From Propionicicella superfundia DSM 22317 (GTDB lineage: Bacteria; Actinomycetota; Actinomycetes; Propionibacteriales; Propionibacteriaceae), in NCBI RefSeq assembly GCF_000423465.1, contig NZ_KE384021.1, positions 279,290-343,289 of the forward strand: 64,000 nucleotides of DNA. The letters are read 5' to 3'. The notes below the pieces were generated by a model. The model saw only the letters and a program-made list of their open reading frames with translations. It did not search any database and was not told where the DNA came from. Position 1 is the first letter of the stretch. Each line of letters begins with the position of its first letter. Made by a program: the position numbers and the translations under genes. Positions 54,211 to 61,855 of this stretch are shown here, one piece after another.

Positions 54211-54809
54211 CAGGAGAGCTCCTTAGCAGCTATTCCATGGAGGAGAAGGGACGCCATCTCGTCGGGCGGCGGCGGCATGGCGTCCACGGCGGTGAGAGTG
54301 ATGGTGGAGAAGACGTTCGCCATGAGGGCGGCGGCCGCACGGCGTGGCGGGACGCGCAATCGGTCGGCGTAGGGCGTGAGGGACTCGGCCACCGCGGCGT
54401 CGACGAGGTACCGCCCGTCGCGCAGGGCGTGGCCGGCGCACCGGGCGCCGCCTTTCTGCATCGCGGGGGAGTGGAGCATCCCGATGAAGCGGTTGTTGAC
54501 CGTCATCCGGTCGACCAGGATCTCCAGGAGACGCTCGACATGCGTCTCGAAGGGGAGGCCGGGAGGAATCGCGGCGATGAGACCGATCGCCGCATCGGGG
54601 GCCACCGCATCGAGGATCACCTCGTTGAGGAGATCCTGTTTGGTCGGGAAGACCCGGAAGATCGTCCCCTCCGCGACGCCGGCCGCCCGTGCGATCTGCC
54701 GGGTGCTGACCTGCAGGCCGTGCTCCATGAGCAGCGGCAGCGTGGCTTCCTTCAGCACACGGCGTCGTTCCTCGGGCGCGAGGGCTGGTGCACGTTTCAC
54801 GGCGCCCAT
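54210..54809 (-). CDS. TetR-family regulator of the ABC exporter
   Basis: 199 residues. The N-terminal helix-turn-helix reads STRQIARAAGVAEGTIFRVFPTKQDLLNEVI, a standard TetR signature (in parts, residues 35-65). The C-terminal ligand domain is variable. It is the first gene of the tetR-abc-abc operon. A perfect dyad at 54816-54831, just upstream of its start codon, suggests autoregulation of the whole unit and induction by an exported compound. Confidence 0.9.
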   Translation of the reverse strand: MGAVKRAPALAPEERRRVLKEATLPLLMEHGLQVSTRQIARAAGVAEGTIFRVFPTKQDLLNEVILDAVAPDAAIGLIAAIPPGLPFETHVERLLEILVDRMTVNNRFIGMLHSPAMQKGGARCAGHALRDGRYLVDAAVAESLTPYADRLRVPPRRAAAALMANVFSTITLTAVDAMPPPPDEMASLLLHGIAAKELS

Positions 54810-54815
54810 CGTAGT

Positions 54816-54831
54816 GAGTGAGTGCTCACTC
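54816..54831 (-). promoter_or_regulatory. Probable TetR operator
   Basis: GAGTGAG and CTCACTC are perfect 7-nt inverted arms separated by TG, ending 7 nt before the regulator start codon. Size and position match TetR-type operators. Confidence 0.7.
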
Positions 54832-54911
54832 TCAAGGGCTCGGGTGTGGACGTTTGACGCATGCCGGGCGGTCCCGGGCGCGCAGAGGTGCAGCGTCCGT
54901 GCCGCGGCCGA

Positions 54912-55520
54912 TCACGGTTCGGGATCGGTGGATGCCGCGCCGGCGGCCCCGGCCGCGGCGGCCGGAGGGGACAGCCTCACGGCCGTCCCGTACGCCACGA
55001 TCTCGGCGGATGCGGCGGCATCCAGCAGGGACGTCTCGAACCGGAGCCCGACGACGGCGTCGGCCTGTGCCGACAGCGCCATCGCGACGGCCGCGTCCAC
55101 GGCGTCCTGGCGCTGCTCGGTGAGCTGAACCGCGAGGTCGGCACCGGCCGGACGGGGCCGGACCACGACGCCGACCACCTCGCCGAGGGCGAGGTCGATC
55201 TCGCGTCCGGGCAGATGCTCGGTCGTCACGCACGGGATGTCGCGCCGGCGCAGGGTCGCGCGCCGGGGGGCGGGAGCGGGCACGGGCGTCTGGAAGGCCG
55301 GCGACGGCTGGGACGCGACCGGCTGCGGGGGGAACTGGCCGTAGGCGGGTTGCCCCTGGGCGGCGGGCTGAGGGTGCGCGTACCCCTGACCCGGGTGCGG
55401 CTGAGAGGGCTGCTGATAAGGAGCCTGGTACTGGCCGCCGCCGGGCGGCGCGTACGGGTTCTGTCCGTACGGGTTCTGCTCCTGGGGCGGGTTCCCGTAA
55501 GGCTGCTGTCCGTAGCTCAT
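54912..55520 (-). CDS. YbjQ/DUF74 heavy-metal-binding-domain protein with Pro/Gln/Tyr-rich N-terminus
   Basis: 202 residues. Residues 1-90 are a disordered tail of repeated QNPYG, QPY and PPQ units. From about residue 95 a YbjQ-like domain follows (CVTTEHLPGREIDLALGEVVGVVVR, then DAVDAAVAMALSAQADAVVGLRFET, each read in parts). The domain forms pentamers of uncertain function in relatives. ATG 55520 is used; GTG 55526 two codons upstream is an alternative with GGGG upstream. It stands between the TetR gene and lysS, alone on its strand. Confidence 0.72.
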   Translation of the reverse strand: MSYGQQPYGNPPQEQNPYGQNPYAPPGGGQYQAPYQQPSQPHPGQGYAHPQPAAQGQPAYGQFPPQPVASQPSPAFQTPVPAPAPRRATLRRRDIPCVTTEHLPGREIDLALGEVVGVVVRPRPAGADLAVQLTEQRQDAVDAAVAMALSAQADAVVGLRFETSLLDAAASAEIVAYGTAVRLSPPAAAAGAAGAASTDPEP

Positions 55521-55681
55521 GGACACATCTAACCCCAGTCGGCCATGCGCCGGGCGTGACGGGCCGACCGCCCCCGCAACACCCGGCCGTGGCGGGCCCG
55601 TCGTCGTCCCACGCCGGTCCGGCTCGGCTCACCGTCACGCTGCCGCGGGGCGTCCCGGCACTTGTTGGCTACGCTGTCCCG

Positions 55682-57184
55682 GTGAGTTCGCAGGCACCCG
55701 AATCCGACCTTCCCGAGCAGCTTCGCATCCGTCACGAGAAGCGGGCGCGGCTGCTCGCCGCCGGCATCGAGCCGTACCCGATCTCCGTCCCGCGGACGCA
55801 CTCGCTCGCCGAGGTGCGCGAGACCTGGGGGCATCTGCAGGCCGGGGACGAGACGTCCGACGTCGTGTCGGTCTCCGGGCGGATCATCTTCGCCCGGTTC
55901 ACCGGCAAGCTCTGCTTCGCGACGCTGCAGGACGGCTTCACCCTCGACGCCGACTCGGAGCGCCTGCAGGTGATGCTGTCGCTGGCCGAGGTGGGGCAGG
56001 AGTCGCTGGACGCCTGGAAGGCGGATGTCGATCTGGGCGACTTCGTGTCGGTCACCGGACGCGTGATCTGCTCCAAGCGGGGCGAGCTGTCGGTGCTGGC
56101 GACGAGCTGGCAGCTCGCGTCCAAGGCGCTGCGCCCGCTGCCGACGCTGCACAAGGACCTCTCGGAGGAGAATCGCGTCCGCGAACGCTACGCCGATCTC
56201 GTCGCGCGGCCCGCGGCCCGGGACATGGTGCGGACGCGGGCCGCGATCACCCGCAGCGTCCGTGAGACCCTCCATCGCGACGGCTACATCGAGGTCGAGA
56301 CACCGGTCCTCCAGCTCATCCACGGCGGCGCCGCGGCGCGTCCCTTCGCGACGCATCTGAACGCCTTCGACATCCCGATGACACTGCGGATCGCGCTGGA
56401 GCTGTACCTCAAGCGGGCCATGGTGGGCGGGGCCGATCGCGTGTACGAGATCGGGCGGATCTTCCGCAACGAGGGGATCGACTCCACGCACTCCGCGGAG
56501 TTCACGATGCTGGAGGCCTACCAGTCATGGGGTGACCAGTTCACGATCGCGGCGCTCACGCAGAGCCTCATCGTGGATGCCGCGGCGGCGCTCGACCGGC
56601 TTGTCGTCGATTCGCCGCAGGGCGAGATCGATCTGGGCGGCGAGTGGGCCTGGCTCGGGGTGTACCCGGGGCTGTCCGCGGCGGTGGGGGAGGAGATCAC
56701 CCCCGAGACGCCGCTGGCGCGGCTGCAGGCGGTCGCCGAGGCGCGCGGGGTGGAGCACGATCCGGCGCTGGAGGCCGGGAAGCTCGTCATGGAGCTGTTC
56801 GAGGCGCTGGTCGAGCCCACCCTCGTCCAGCCGACGTTCGTGTGCGACTACCCCCCCGTGGCCCAGCCGCTCGCCCGGCCGCACCGCAGTGAGCCCGGCA
56901 AGATCGAGGCGTGGGACCTGATCATCGGCGGCCTGGAGCGCGCGACCGGGTTCAGCGAGCTCATCGACCCCGTGGTGCAGCGTGAGCGGCTCGTCGCGCA
57001 GTCGCTGAAGGCCGCCGGGGGCGATCCCGAGGCGATGCAGCTCGACGAGGACTTCCTGCGCGCCCTCGAGTTCGCCGCCCCGCCGATGGGCGGCATGGGG
57101 ATGGGCGTGGACCGGCTCGTCATGCTGCTCACCGACGCAGGCATCCGCGAGACGATCCTGTTCCCTCTGCTGAAGCCCCTCTGA
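55682..57184 (+). CDS. lysS: Lysyl-tRNA synthetase, class II
   Basis: 500 residues. The anticodon-binding OB-fold (about residues 55-150) carries VVSVSGRIIFARFTGKLCFATLQD in parts. Class II motif 2 is EIGRIFRNEGID with HSAEFTMLEAYQ, and motif 3 is GGMGMGVDRLVMLLT. It charges tRNA-Lys. GTG 55682 has no ribosome-binding site; TACGCT ends 6 nt upstream, so the mRNA is probably leaderless. No membrane extension of the LysX type is present. Confidence 0.93.
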   Translation: MSSQAPESDLPEQLRIRHEKRARLLAAGIEPYPISVPRTHSLAEVRETWGHLQAGDETSDVVSVSGRIIFARFTGKLCFATLQDGFTLDADSERLQVMLSLAEVGQESLDAWKADVDLGDFVSVTGRVICSKRGELSVLATSWQLASKALRPLPTLHKDLSEENRVRERYADLVARPAARDMVRTRAAITRSVRETLHRDGYIEVETPVLQLIHGGAAARPFATHLNAFDIPMTLRIALELYLKRAMVGGADRVYEIGRIFRNEGIDSTHSAEFTMLEAYQSWGDQFTIAALTQSLIVDAAAALDRLVVDSPQGEIDLGGEWAWLGVYPGLSAAVGEEITPETPLARLQAVAEARGVEHDPALEAGKLVMELFEALVEPTLVQPTFVCDYPPVAQPLARPHRSEPGKIEAWDLIIGGLERATGFSELIDPVVQRERLVAQSLKAAGGDPEAMQLDEDFLRALEFAAPPMGGMGMGVDRLVMLLTDAGIRETILFPLLKPL

Positions 57185-57212
57185 ATCTGCGGCGGCCCGA
57201 TCTGCGGCGGCC

Positions 57213-57276
57213 CGCGACGCTACGCCGAGGCCGCGACGCTACGCCGAGGCCGCGACGCTACCGGTCCCCCGGTAGC
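57213..57276 (+). repeat. 19-nt tandem repeat ending in a terminator-like hairpin
   Basis: The unit CGCGACGCTACGCCGAGGC occurs at 57213-57231 and 57232-57250 with a partial third copy at 57251-57260. That third copy runs into a perfect 8-bp hairpin, GCTACCGG (57257-57264) and CCGGTAGC (57269-57276). The region lies between the converging lysS and crgA genes and probably ends lysS transcription. Confidence 0.65.
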
Positions 57277-57356
57277 TTCCCGGCCGGAGCGTAGCTACGC
57301 CGGAGCGTCGTCGTCGTCCACGACCCCCGGACTCCAGGACGCGGCCGGCGCCCAGG

Positions 57357-57647
57357 CTACTTCCAGAGCGTCGCGACGGCGAAGGCGCCGCCCATCAGGC
57401 CGAGGCCGATGAGGATGTTCCAGCCGCCGAGATCGGCGAGGAACGGGATATAGGGGCTGGCGATGTAGTACAGGATCAGCCACAGGACGCCGAGCAGGCC
57501 GAGAGTGATGAAGGTCGGCGGAACCCAGCGACGGCTGCCGGGCACGCGTGCCCGCCTGCGGCGGTCCGCCTCTTTGCGGGCCCGCTCTTGCTTGTCGGCC
57601 GTCTTCTTCTTCTGATCAGCGGCCTTGCGGGTCTTCGATTCGGGCAC
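57357..57647 (-). CDS. crgA: Cell division protein CrgA
   Basis: 96 residues. The basic N-terminus (ESKTRKAADQKKK, with many Lys/Arg) is cytoplasmic, followed by VPPTFITLGLLGVLWLILYYI and GGWNILIGLGLMGGAFAVATLWK in parts: two transmembrane helices as in CrgA, which recruits septal peptidoglycan enzymes to FtsZ in Actinobacteria. GTG 57647 follows GAGGAG. The neighbourhood (DUF881, pabA) is the usual one for crgA. Confidence 0.92.
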   Translation of the reverse strand: MPESKTRKAADQKKKTADKQERARKEADRRRRARVPGSRRWVPPTFITLGLLGVLWLILYYIASPYIPFLADLGGWNILIGLGLMGGAFAVATLWK

Positions 57648-57714
57648 GTCACACTCCTCGGAACTCGGCGCCAAGCCTAACAGGGTTGTTCTCGAGTACA
57701 CCTAGAGTGGTCCT

Positions 57715-58482
57715 GTGAGGACACGGGCAGCGCGCTTCCGCCGGCCCTTCGCGCGCGCCCATCGGGGTTTGCGCCGCTCGGGACGGTCACCGCGCCAGAT
57801 CGCGATGACGACGCTCGTGTGCGCCGTCGCCGGCTTCATGATCGTCTCCAGTGCCGTCGCGGCCCGCGGCACGGATCTGCGCGCCAGCCGGAACACCGAC
57901 CTCATCGACCTCGTCACCGGCCAGGCGCAGCGCAACCAGGAACAGGCCAAGGAACTCGCCGAGGTGCGCTCGGAGGTCGACCGGCTGAGCCGCTCCAAGG
58001 GGGGCGACTCGACGCTGGAGAGCCAGGTGCAGGCGGCGTCCCGCCAGGCAGGGCTGACGGCGGTGAAGGGGCCCGCCGTCGCGGTCACCCTCACCGACGC
58101 CCCCGCCGACGTCAATCCCGAGGGTGTCGACCAGGATCTCCTCGTCGTCCATCAGCAGGACATCCAGGCCGTCGTGAACGCGTTCTGGCGGGGTGGAGCC
58201 GAGGCGATGACGATCCAGGGGGTCCGTGTCATCTCCACCACGGGCGTCAAGTGCGTGGGCAACACGGTCGTGCTCCACGGCGTCCCGTACGCGCCTCCGT
58301 ACCGCATCGTGGCCATCGGCGACCGGACGAAGCTCGCCGCGGCGTTGGAGAACTCCGACGAGATCCGGATCTACAAGGAGTACGTGCGGGCGTACCGGCT
58401 GGGCTACCAGCAGGAGACCGTCACCGAGGCGACGATGCCCGCGTTCGAGGGTGCGATCGAGAACCAGTACGCACGGCCCTGA
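57715..58482 (+). CDS. DUF881 membrane-anchored protein
   Basis: 255 residues. A basic N-terminus precedes one transmembrane helix at about 32-50, a coiled coil at about 65-100 (NQEQAKELAEVRSEVDRLSR), and the DUF881 domain with VALTLTD-like strands (VAVTLTDAPADVN), DLLVVHQQDIQAVVNAFW and GAEAMTIQGVRVIS. It is usually linked to division and envelope genes in Actinobacteria and Firmicutes. GTG 57715 is 6 nt after TAGAGT, again leaderless-like. It is divergent from crgA. Confidence 0.85.
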   Translation: MRTRAARFRRPFARAHRGLRRSGRSPRQIAMTTLVCAVAGFMIVSSAVAARGTDLRASRNTDLIDLVTGQAQRNQEQAKELAEVRSEVDRLSRSKGGDSTLESQVQAASRQAGLTAVKGPAVAVTLTDAPADVNPEGVDQDLLVVHQQDIQAVVNAFWRGGAEAMTIQGVRVISTTGVKCVGNTVVLHGVPYAPPYRIVAIGDRTKLAAALENSDEIRIYKEYVRAYRLGYQQETVTEATMPAFEGAIENQYARP

Positions 58483-58509
58483 CCGGTCGAGCACTGCGAC
58501 AATGGGCCC

Positions 58510-59166
58510 ATGGCCCGGATCCTCGTCGTCGACAACTACGACTCGTTCGTCTACAACCTCGTGCAGTACCTCGCGCAACTGGGGGCCGAGACGGAGGTCT
58601 GGCGCAACGACGACCCGCGCTTCGCCGAGCCCGGCTTCGCCAAGGCGTTCGACGGCATCCTGTTGTCTCCCGGCCCCGGAACCCCCGAGGGCGCGGGCGT
58701 CTGCATCGACGTGGTCCGCGACCTGGGCCCGTCCATCCCCATCTTCGGGGTGTGCCTGGGCCTCCAGGCGATCGGCGTCGCCTACGGCGGCGTCGTCGAC
58801 CGGGCCCCCGAACTGCTGCACGGCAAGACGTCCCCGGTCACCCACGACGGACGCGGCGTGTTCGCGGGGCTTCCGTCGCCGTTGACGACGACGCGCTATC
58901 ACTCGCTCGCGATCGACCCGGCGAGCCTGCCGGACGACCTGGAGGCCTCGGCCGCGACGGCGTCCGGCGTGATCATGGCCGTGCGGCACCGCGAGTACCC
59001 CGTGGAGGCGGTCCAGTTCCACCCGGAGTCGGTTCTCACCGAGGGCGGCCACCGGATGCTCGCCAACTGGCTCGCGGCGTGCGGGGACGAGCAGGCCGTG
59101 GCGCGGTCGGAGGGGCTCGGTCCGCTCATGGCGGCCGGACGCGCACCAGGGCACGTCACCAACTGA
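58510..59166 (+). CDS. pabA: Glutamine amidotransferase of aminodeoxychorismate/anthranilate synthase
   Basis: A 218-residue class I amidotransferase. The N-terminal VDNYDSFVYNLVQYL, nucleophile Cys in FGVCLGLQAI near residue 82, and the His-Glu pair in VQFHPESVLTEGG near 172 complete the triad. It supplies ammonia for p-aminobenzoate (folate) or anthranilate (tryptophan). The synthase partner is not in the window; location beside crgA/DUF881 favours PabA as in related genomes. GACAAT lies 6 nt before the ATG. Its end overlaps the convergent gene by 11 nt. Confidence 0.88.
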   Translation: MARILVVDNYDSFVYNLVQYLAQLGAETEVWRNDDPRFAEPGFAKAFDGILLSPGPGTPEGAGVCIDVVRDLGPSIPIFGVCLGLQAIGVAYGGVVDRAPELLHGKTSPVTHDGRGVFAGLPSPLTTTRYHSLAIDPASLPDDLEASAATASGVIMAVRHREYPVEAVQFHPESVLTEGGHRMLANWLAACGDEQAVARSEGLGPLMAAGRAPGHVTN

Positions 59167-59794
59167 GCAGCCCGATCAGATCCGGACGCGGGCGGTGCGC
59201 GGTGTCGGCCGCCTCCGCCCAGCCGGGGTAGGAGTCCAGCCAGCCGAGGAGGTTCTGCGTCCGGACGGCCGGGTCACCGCTGAGCTGTTCGAGGCACAGT
59301 GTCAGGGCCGCGTCCGCGTTGAGCACCTGACTGTGGCGGATGTAGCCGGTCTGCTGATCGGGCAGCGGCCGCACGGGAAAGCCGAGTTCCTCGTTGAACA
59401 GGCGGCCGATCGCGTAGGTCGAGCTCATGCCGGCCCGGGCGAGGTCGAAGTCCCAGGCGTCCAGTTCGCCGCGGGTCAGGCTCGTCGTGTACGTGCCCCA
59501 GGAGAGCTCGGTCAGCCAGTGCTCCACGAGGATCCACGCCGCGGTGATCCGGTCGGGGGTGACGAATCGCCCCGCGAGCAGGTGCTCGGCGTCGCCGGGC
59601 AGGGGGACGTCTCCCGGCGGCAGCAGGGACGTCCGGACCAGGGGGCCGAGCAGGTCGCGCCGGCGTCGTCTGTGTGCCGGCGGCGGGAAGAGGGGCGCGG
59701 CTGCGACGCGGAGCCGCTCGGCCAGCTCCGGCGGCGCCGCGAACATGTCCCGGGCCTCATCGATGCCGATGGCGAACAACCGCAACTCGCCCAT
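59156..59794 (-). CDS. Conserved hypothetical protein
   Basis: 212 residues, soluble, rich in Leu and Trp, with no motif I recognise. Segments such as RLFAIGIDEARDMFAAPP at the N-terminus and RLFNEELGFPVRPLP mid-protein are good protein-like sequence with normal composition for this genome. TACGGT lies 6 nt upstream of the ATG at 59794 on this strand, consistent with a leaderless mRNA. It converges on and overlaps pabA by 11 nt. Confidence 0.7.
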   Translation of the reverse strand: MGELRLFAIGIDEARDMFAAPPELAERLRVAAAPLFPPPAHRRRRRDLLGPLVRTSLLPPGDVPLPGDAEHLLAGRFVTPDRITAAWILVEHWLTELSWGTYTTSLTRGELDAWDFDLARAGMSSTYAIGRLFNEELGFPVRPLPDQQTGYIRHSQVLNADAALTLCLEQLSGDPAVRTQNLLGWLDSYPGWAEAADTAHRPRPDLIGLLSW

Positions 59795-59843
59795 GTGGCA
59801 ACCGTAACCGACAGCGTCGCGCCGGAGCCATAGGTTGAAGGTT

Positions 59844-59936
59844 GTGCACCCGAGACGCCGTCGCCGCATCATCCCGCTCATCCTGGTCGGGCTGCTGCTG
59901 ATCGTCCTCATCGGAGCGCTCGCCAACCTGGCGTGA
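59844..59936 (+). CDS. 30-residue basic single-span membrane peptide
   Basis: GTG 59844 lies 7 nt after TAGGTT (59831-59836). The 30 codons encode HPRRRRR followed by a hydrophobic helix (about residues 9-27) and end ALANLA. It has the positive-inside form of a minimal membrane protein. Only 50 nt separate it from the divergent hypothetical gene. No ribosome-binding site is seen, as expected for a leaderless mRNA. Function unknown. Confidence 0.5.
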   Translation: MHPRRRRRIIPLILVGLLLIVLIGALANLA

Positions 59937-59981
59937 CCGGGTTGGGTAGCCTCGTAGTCGCGCGACGTGAGGAGACACCCC

Positions 59982-60980
59982 ATGGCACACCACCGCAGGT
60001 GGACGATCCGGCTCGCCGCGGCGCTCGCCGTGACGGGGCTGGCGATGGCGGCCGCCCCGCCGCTGCCGGCGCGCGCCGACGGCACCGCGTTCACCTTCAC
60101 CGACTCGCGCATCACGGAGTGCTCGGGCATGGCCACCGACATCGAGCGCGGCTACTACTGGACGATCAACGACACCGAGGCGTCCGGCGGGCGCATCTAC
60201 GGGGTCCGGTCCGACGGGCAGACCCTGACGAGCATCCGGTTCGGCGCCGACCTCGTCGACACCGAGGCCCTCGCCTACCAGAACGGGTCGTTCTACGTCG
60301 CCGACATCGGCGACAACACCGCGAGCCGCACGTCGGTCTCGGTGTACAAGCTGACCGATCCGCAGGTCGGGTCGAGCGACGCCGAGTACACGCGCTACCG
60401 CTTCTCCTACCCCGACGGAGCCCACGACGCCGAGGGCATGTTCCTGTCGTCGACCGGCCGCATCCACATCGTCACCAAGGAAGCCACGGGCGCGATCTAC
60501 GTGGCCCCCGAGAAGCCCAGCGCGTCGACGGTGAACACGCTCACCAAGGTCGCGTCGGCGCCGGCGTATGCGACCGACGCGACGCGGCTGCTGGACGGCA
60601 CCGTCGCGATCCGGACCTACACCTCGGTCGCCGTCTACGACATCGCGACCTTCACCCAGGTCGGCTCGGCCACCACCCCGACGCAGCAGCAGGGGGAGTC
60701 GATCGCGCAGAGCATGGACGGCTCGTCGCTGCTGCTCGGCTCCGAGGGTCGTTACAGCTCGGTCCTCGAGGTGGGCCTCCCGCAGGCGACCGCGACGCCG
60801 ACCGCGACCTCCTCGGGCTCCGCGTCCGCCTCGGCGACGGCCACCGCCTCGGCGACGACCGGCGTCCCCGCGACGGGCGGGCAGCTCCTCGAGAGCCTGC
60901 TCGGCACCCGGTCCATGTTCCTGGTCGCCGGGGCCGTGGCCGTCCTCGCCGGGCTCGTGGTCTTCCTGCGCCGCCGCTAG
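59982..60980 (+). CDS. Secreted beta-propeller-like surface protein with VPATG sorting signal
   Basis: 332 residues. A signal peptide spans about 1-32 (basic HHRR, hydrophobic core, cleavage after PARA). The body (about 35-270) has repeated strands such as ECSGMATDIERGYYWTINDTE, GSFYVADIGDNTAS and RIHIVTKEATGAIYV, typical of beta-propellers. A Thr/Ser/Ala-rich stalk leads to VPATGG, a hydrophobic stretch and RRR, an LPxTG-type sorting signal with Val for Leu. GAGGAG precedes ATG 59982; TAGCCT at 59946-59951 is a likely -10. It is probably sortase-anchored. Confidence 0.75.
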   Translation: MAHHRRWTIRLAAALAVTGLAMAAAPPLPARADGTAFTFTDSRITECSGMATDIERGYYWTINDTEASGGRIYGVRSDGQTLTSIRFGADLVDTEALAYQNGSFYVADIGDNTASRTSVSVYKLTDPQVGSSDAEYTRYRFSYPDGAHDAEGMFLSSTGRIHIVTKEATGAIYVAPEKPSASTVNTLTKVASAPAYATDATRLLDGTVAIRTYTSVAVYDIATFTQVGSATTPTQQQGESIAQSMDGSSLLLGSEGRYSSVLEVGLPQATATPTATSSGSASASATATASATTGVPATGGQLLESLLGTRSMFLVAGAVAVLAGLVVFLRRR

Positions 60981-61132
60981 TCCGCCGCCCGGACGCCTCG
61001 CCGTGCGGGCGGATCGGCCGACCTGGCCCGACACGGGCCCGTGGCGGGCTCGGACGGGGTGCGCCGCGTCCGTCCCGGAGCGGTTCGCCGGGCCGGCCCC
61101 GGCGTCCACCCGGGCAGGGCAGACTGGGGGAT

Positions 61133-61789
61133 ATGGCAGATCTTCGGCGTGAACGCATCGACTACGAGGCCGATCCTCTTCTGGAAGCCGAGGTGCCCTC
61201 GGATCCGTTCGTCCTGTTCGGCGAATGGCTGGACGACGCGCTGGCGGCGAAGGATCAGGGCCTCCTCGAACCGACCGCGATGACGGTCTCGACCGTCGCG
61301 CACGACGGTGACGAGTGGCAGCCGCAGGCGCGTGTGGCCCTGCTGAAGGGTTACGACGAACGCGGTTTCGTGTTCTTCACCAACTACGAGTCGGCGAAGG
61401 GGCGCGAGATCGCGGCCAATCCGCGGGTGTGCGCGTCCTTCTTCTGGATGCAGCTCTCGCGGCAGGTGCGCATCGACGGTGTCGCGGAGAAGATCTCGGC
61501 CGAGGAGTCCGACGACTATTTCGCGATCCGGCCCCGCGGTGCGCAGGTGGGCGCCTGGGCGTCACGGCAGTCCGCCGAGGTCGCCAACCTCGCCGAGCTC
61601 GAGACCGCCTATGAGGAGGCCGACCTGCGCTTCCCCGACGACCCTGTCCCGCGGCCGCCGCACTGGGGCGGGTACGTGATCGTGCCGCACCGGATCGAGT
61701 TCTGGGTCGGGCGGCGCAGCCGGATGCACGACCGCCTCGTGTACACGCACAACGAGACGCGCTGGACCGTCGGCCGCCTCGCGCCGTGA
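61133..61789 (+). CDS. pdxH: Pyridoxamine 5'-phosphate oxidase
   Basis: A 218-residue FMN enzyme making pyridoxal phosphate from pyridoxine or pyridoxamine phosphate. Conserved elements: PSDPFVLFGEWLDDA, PQARVALLKGYDERGFVFFTNYESAKG, RQVRIDGVAEKIS, ASRQS near residue 143 and the C-terminal PHRIEFWVGRRSRMHDRLVY with RLAP end. Length matches the family. CAGACT lies 7 nt before the ATG. Confidence 0.95.
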   Translation: MADLRRERIDYEADPLLEAEVPSDPFVLFGEWLDDALAAKDQGLLEPTAMTVSTVAHDGDEWQPQARVALLKGYDERGFVFFTNYESAKGREIAANPRVCASFFWMQLSRQVRIDGVAEKISAEESDDYFAIRPRGAQVGAWASRQSAEVANLAELETAYEEADLRFPDDPVPRPPHWGGYVIVPHRIEFWVGRRSRMHDRLVYTHNETRWTVGRLAP

Positions 61790-61855
61790 CCTCGACCGGC
61801 GCCGTCGCGTGACCGGCGTCCCCCGGGGGAGGACGGATTCGGTAGCCTTGCGCGC

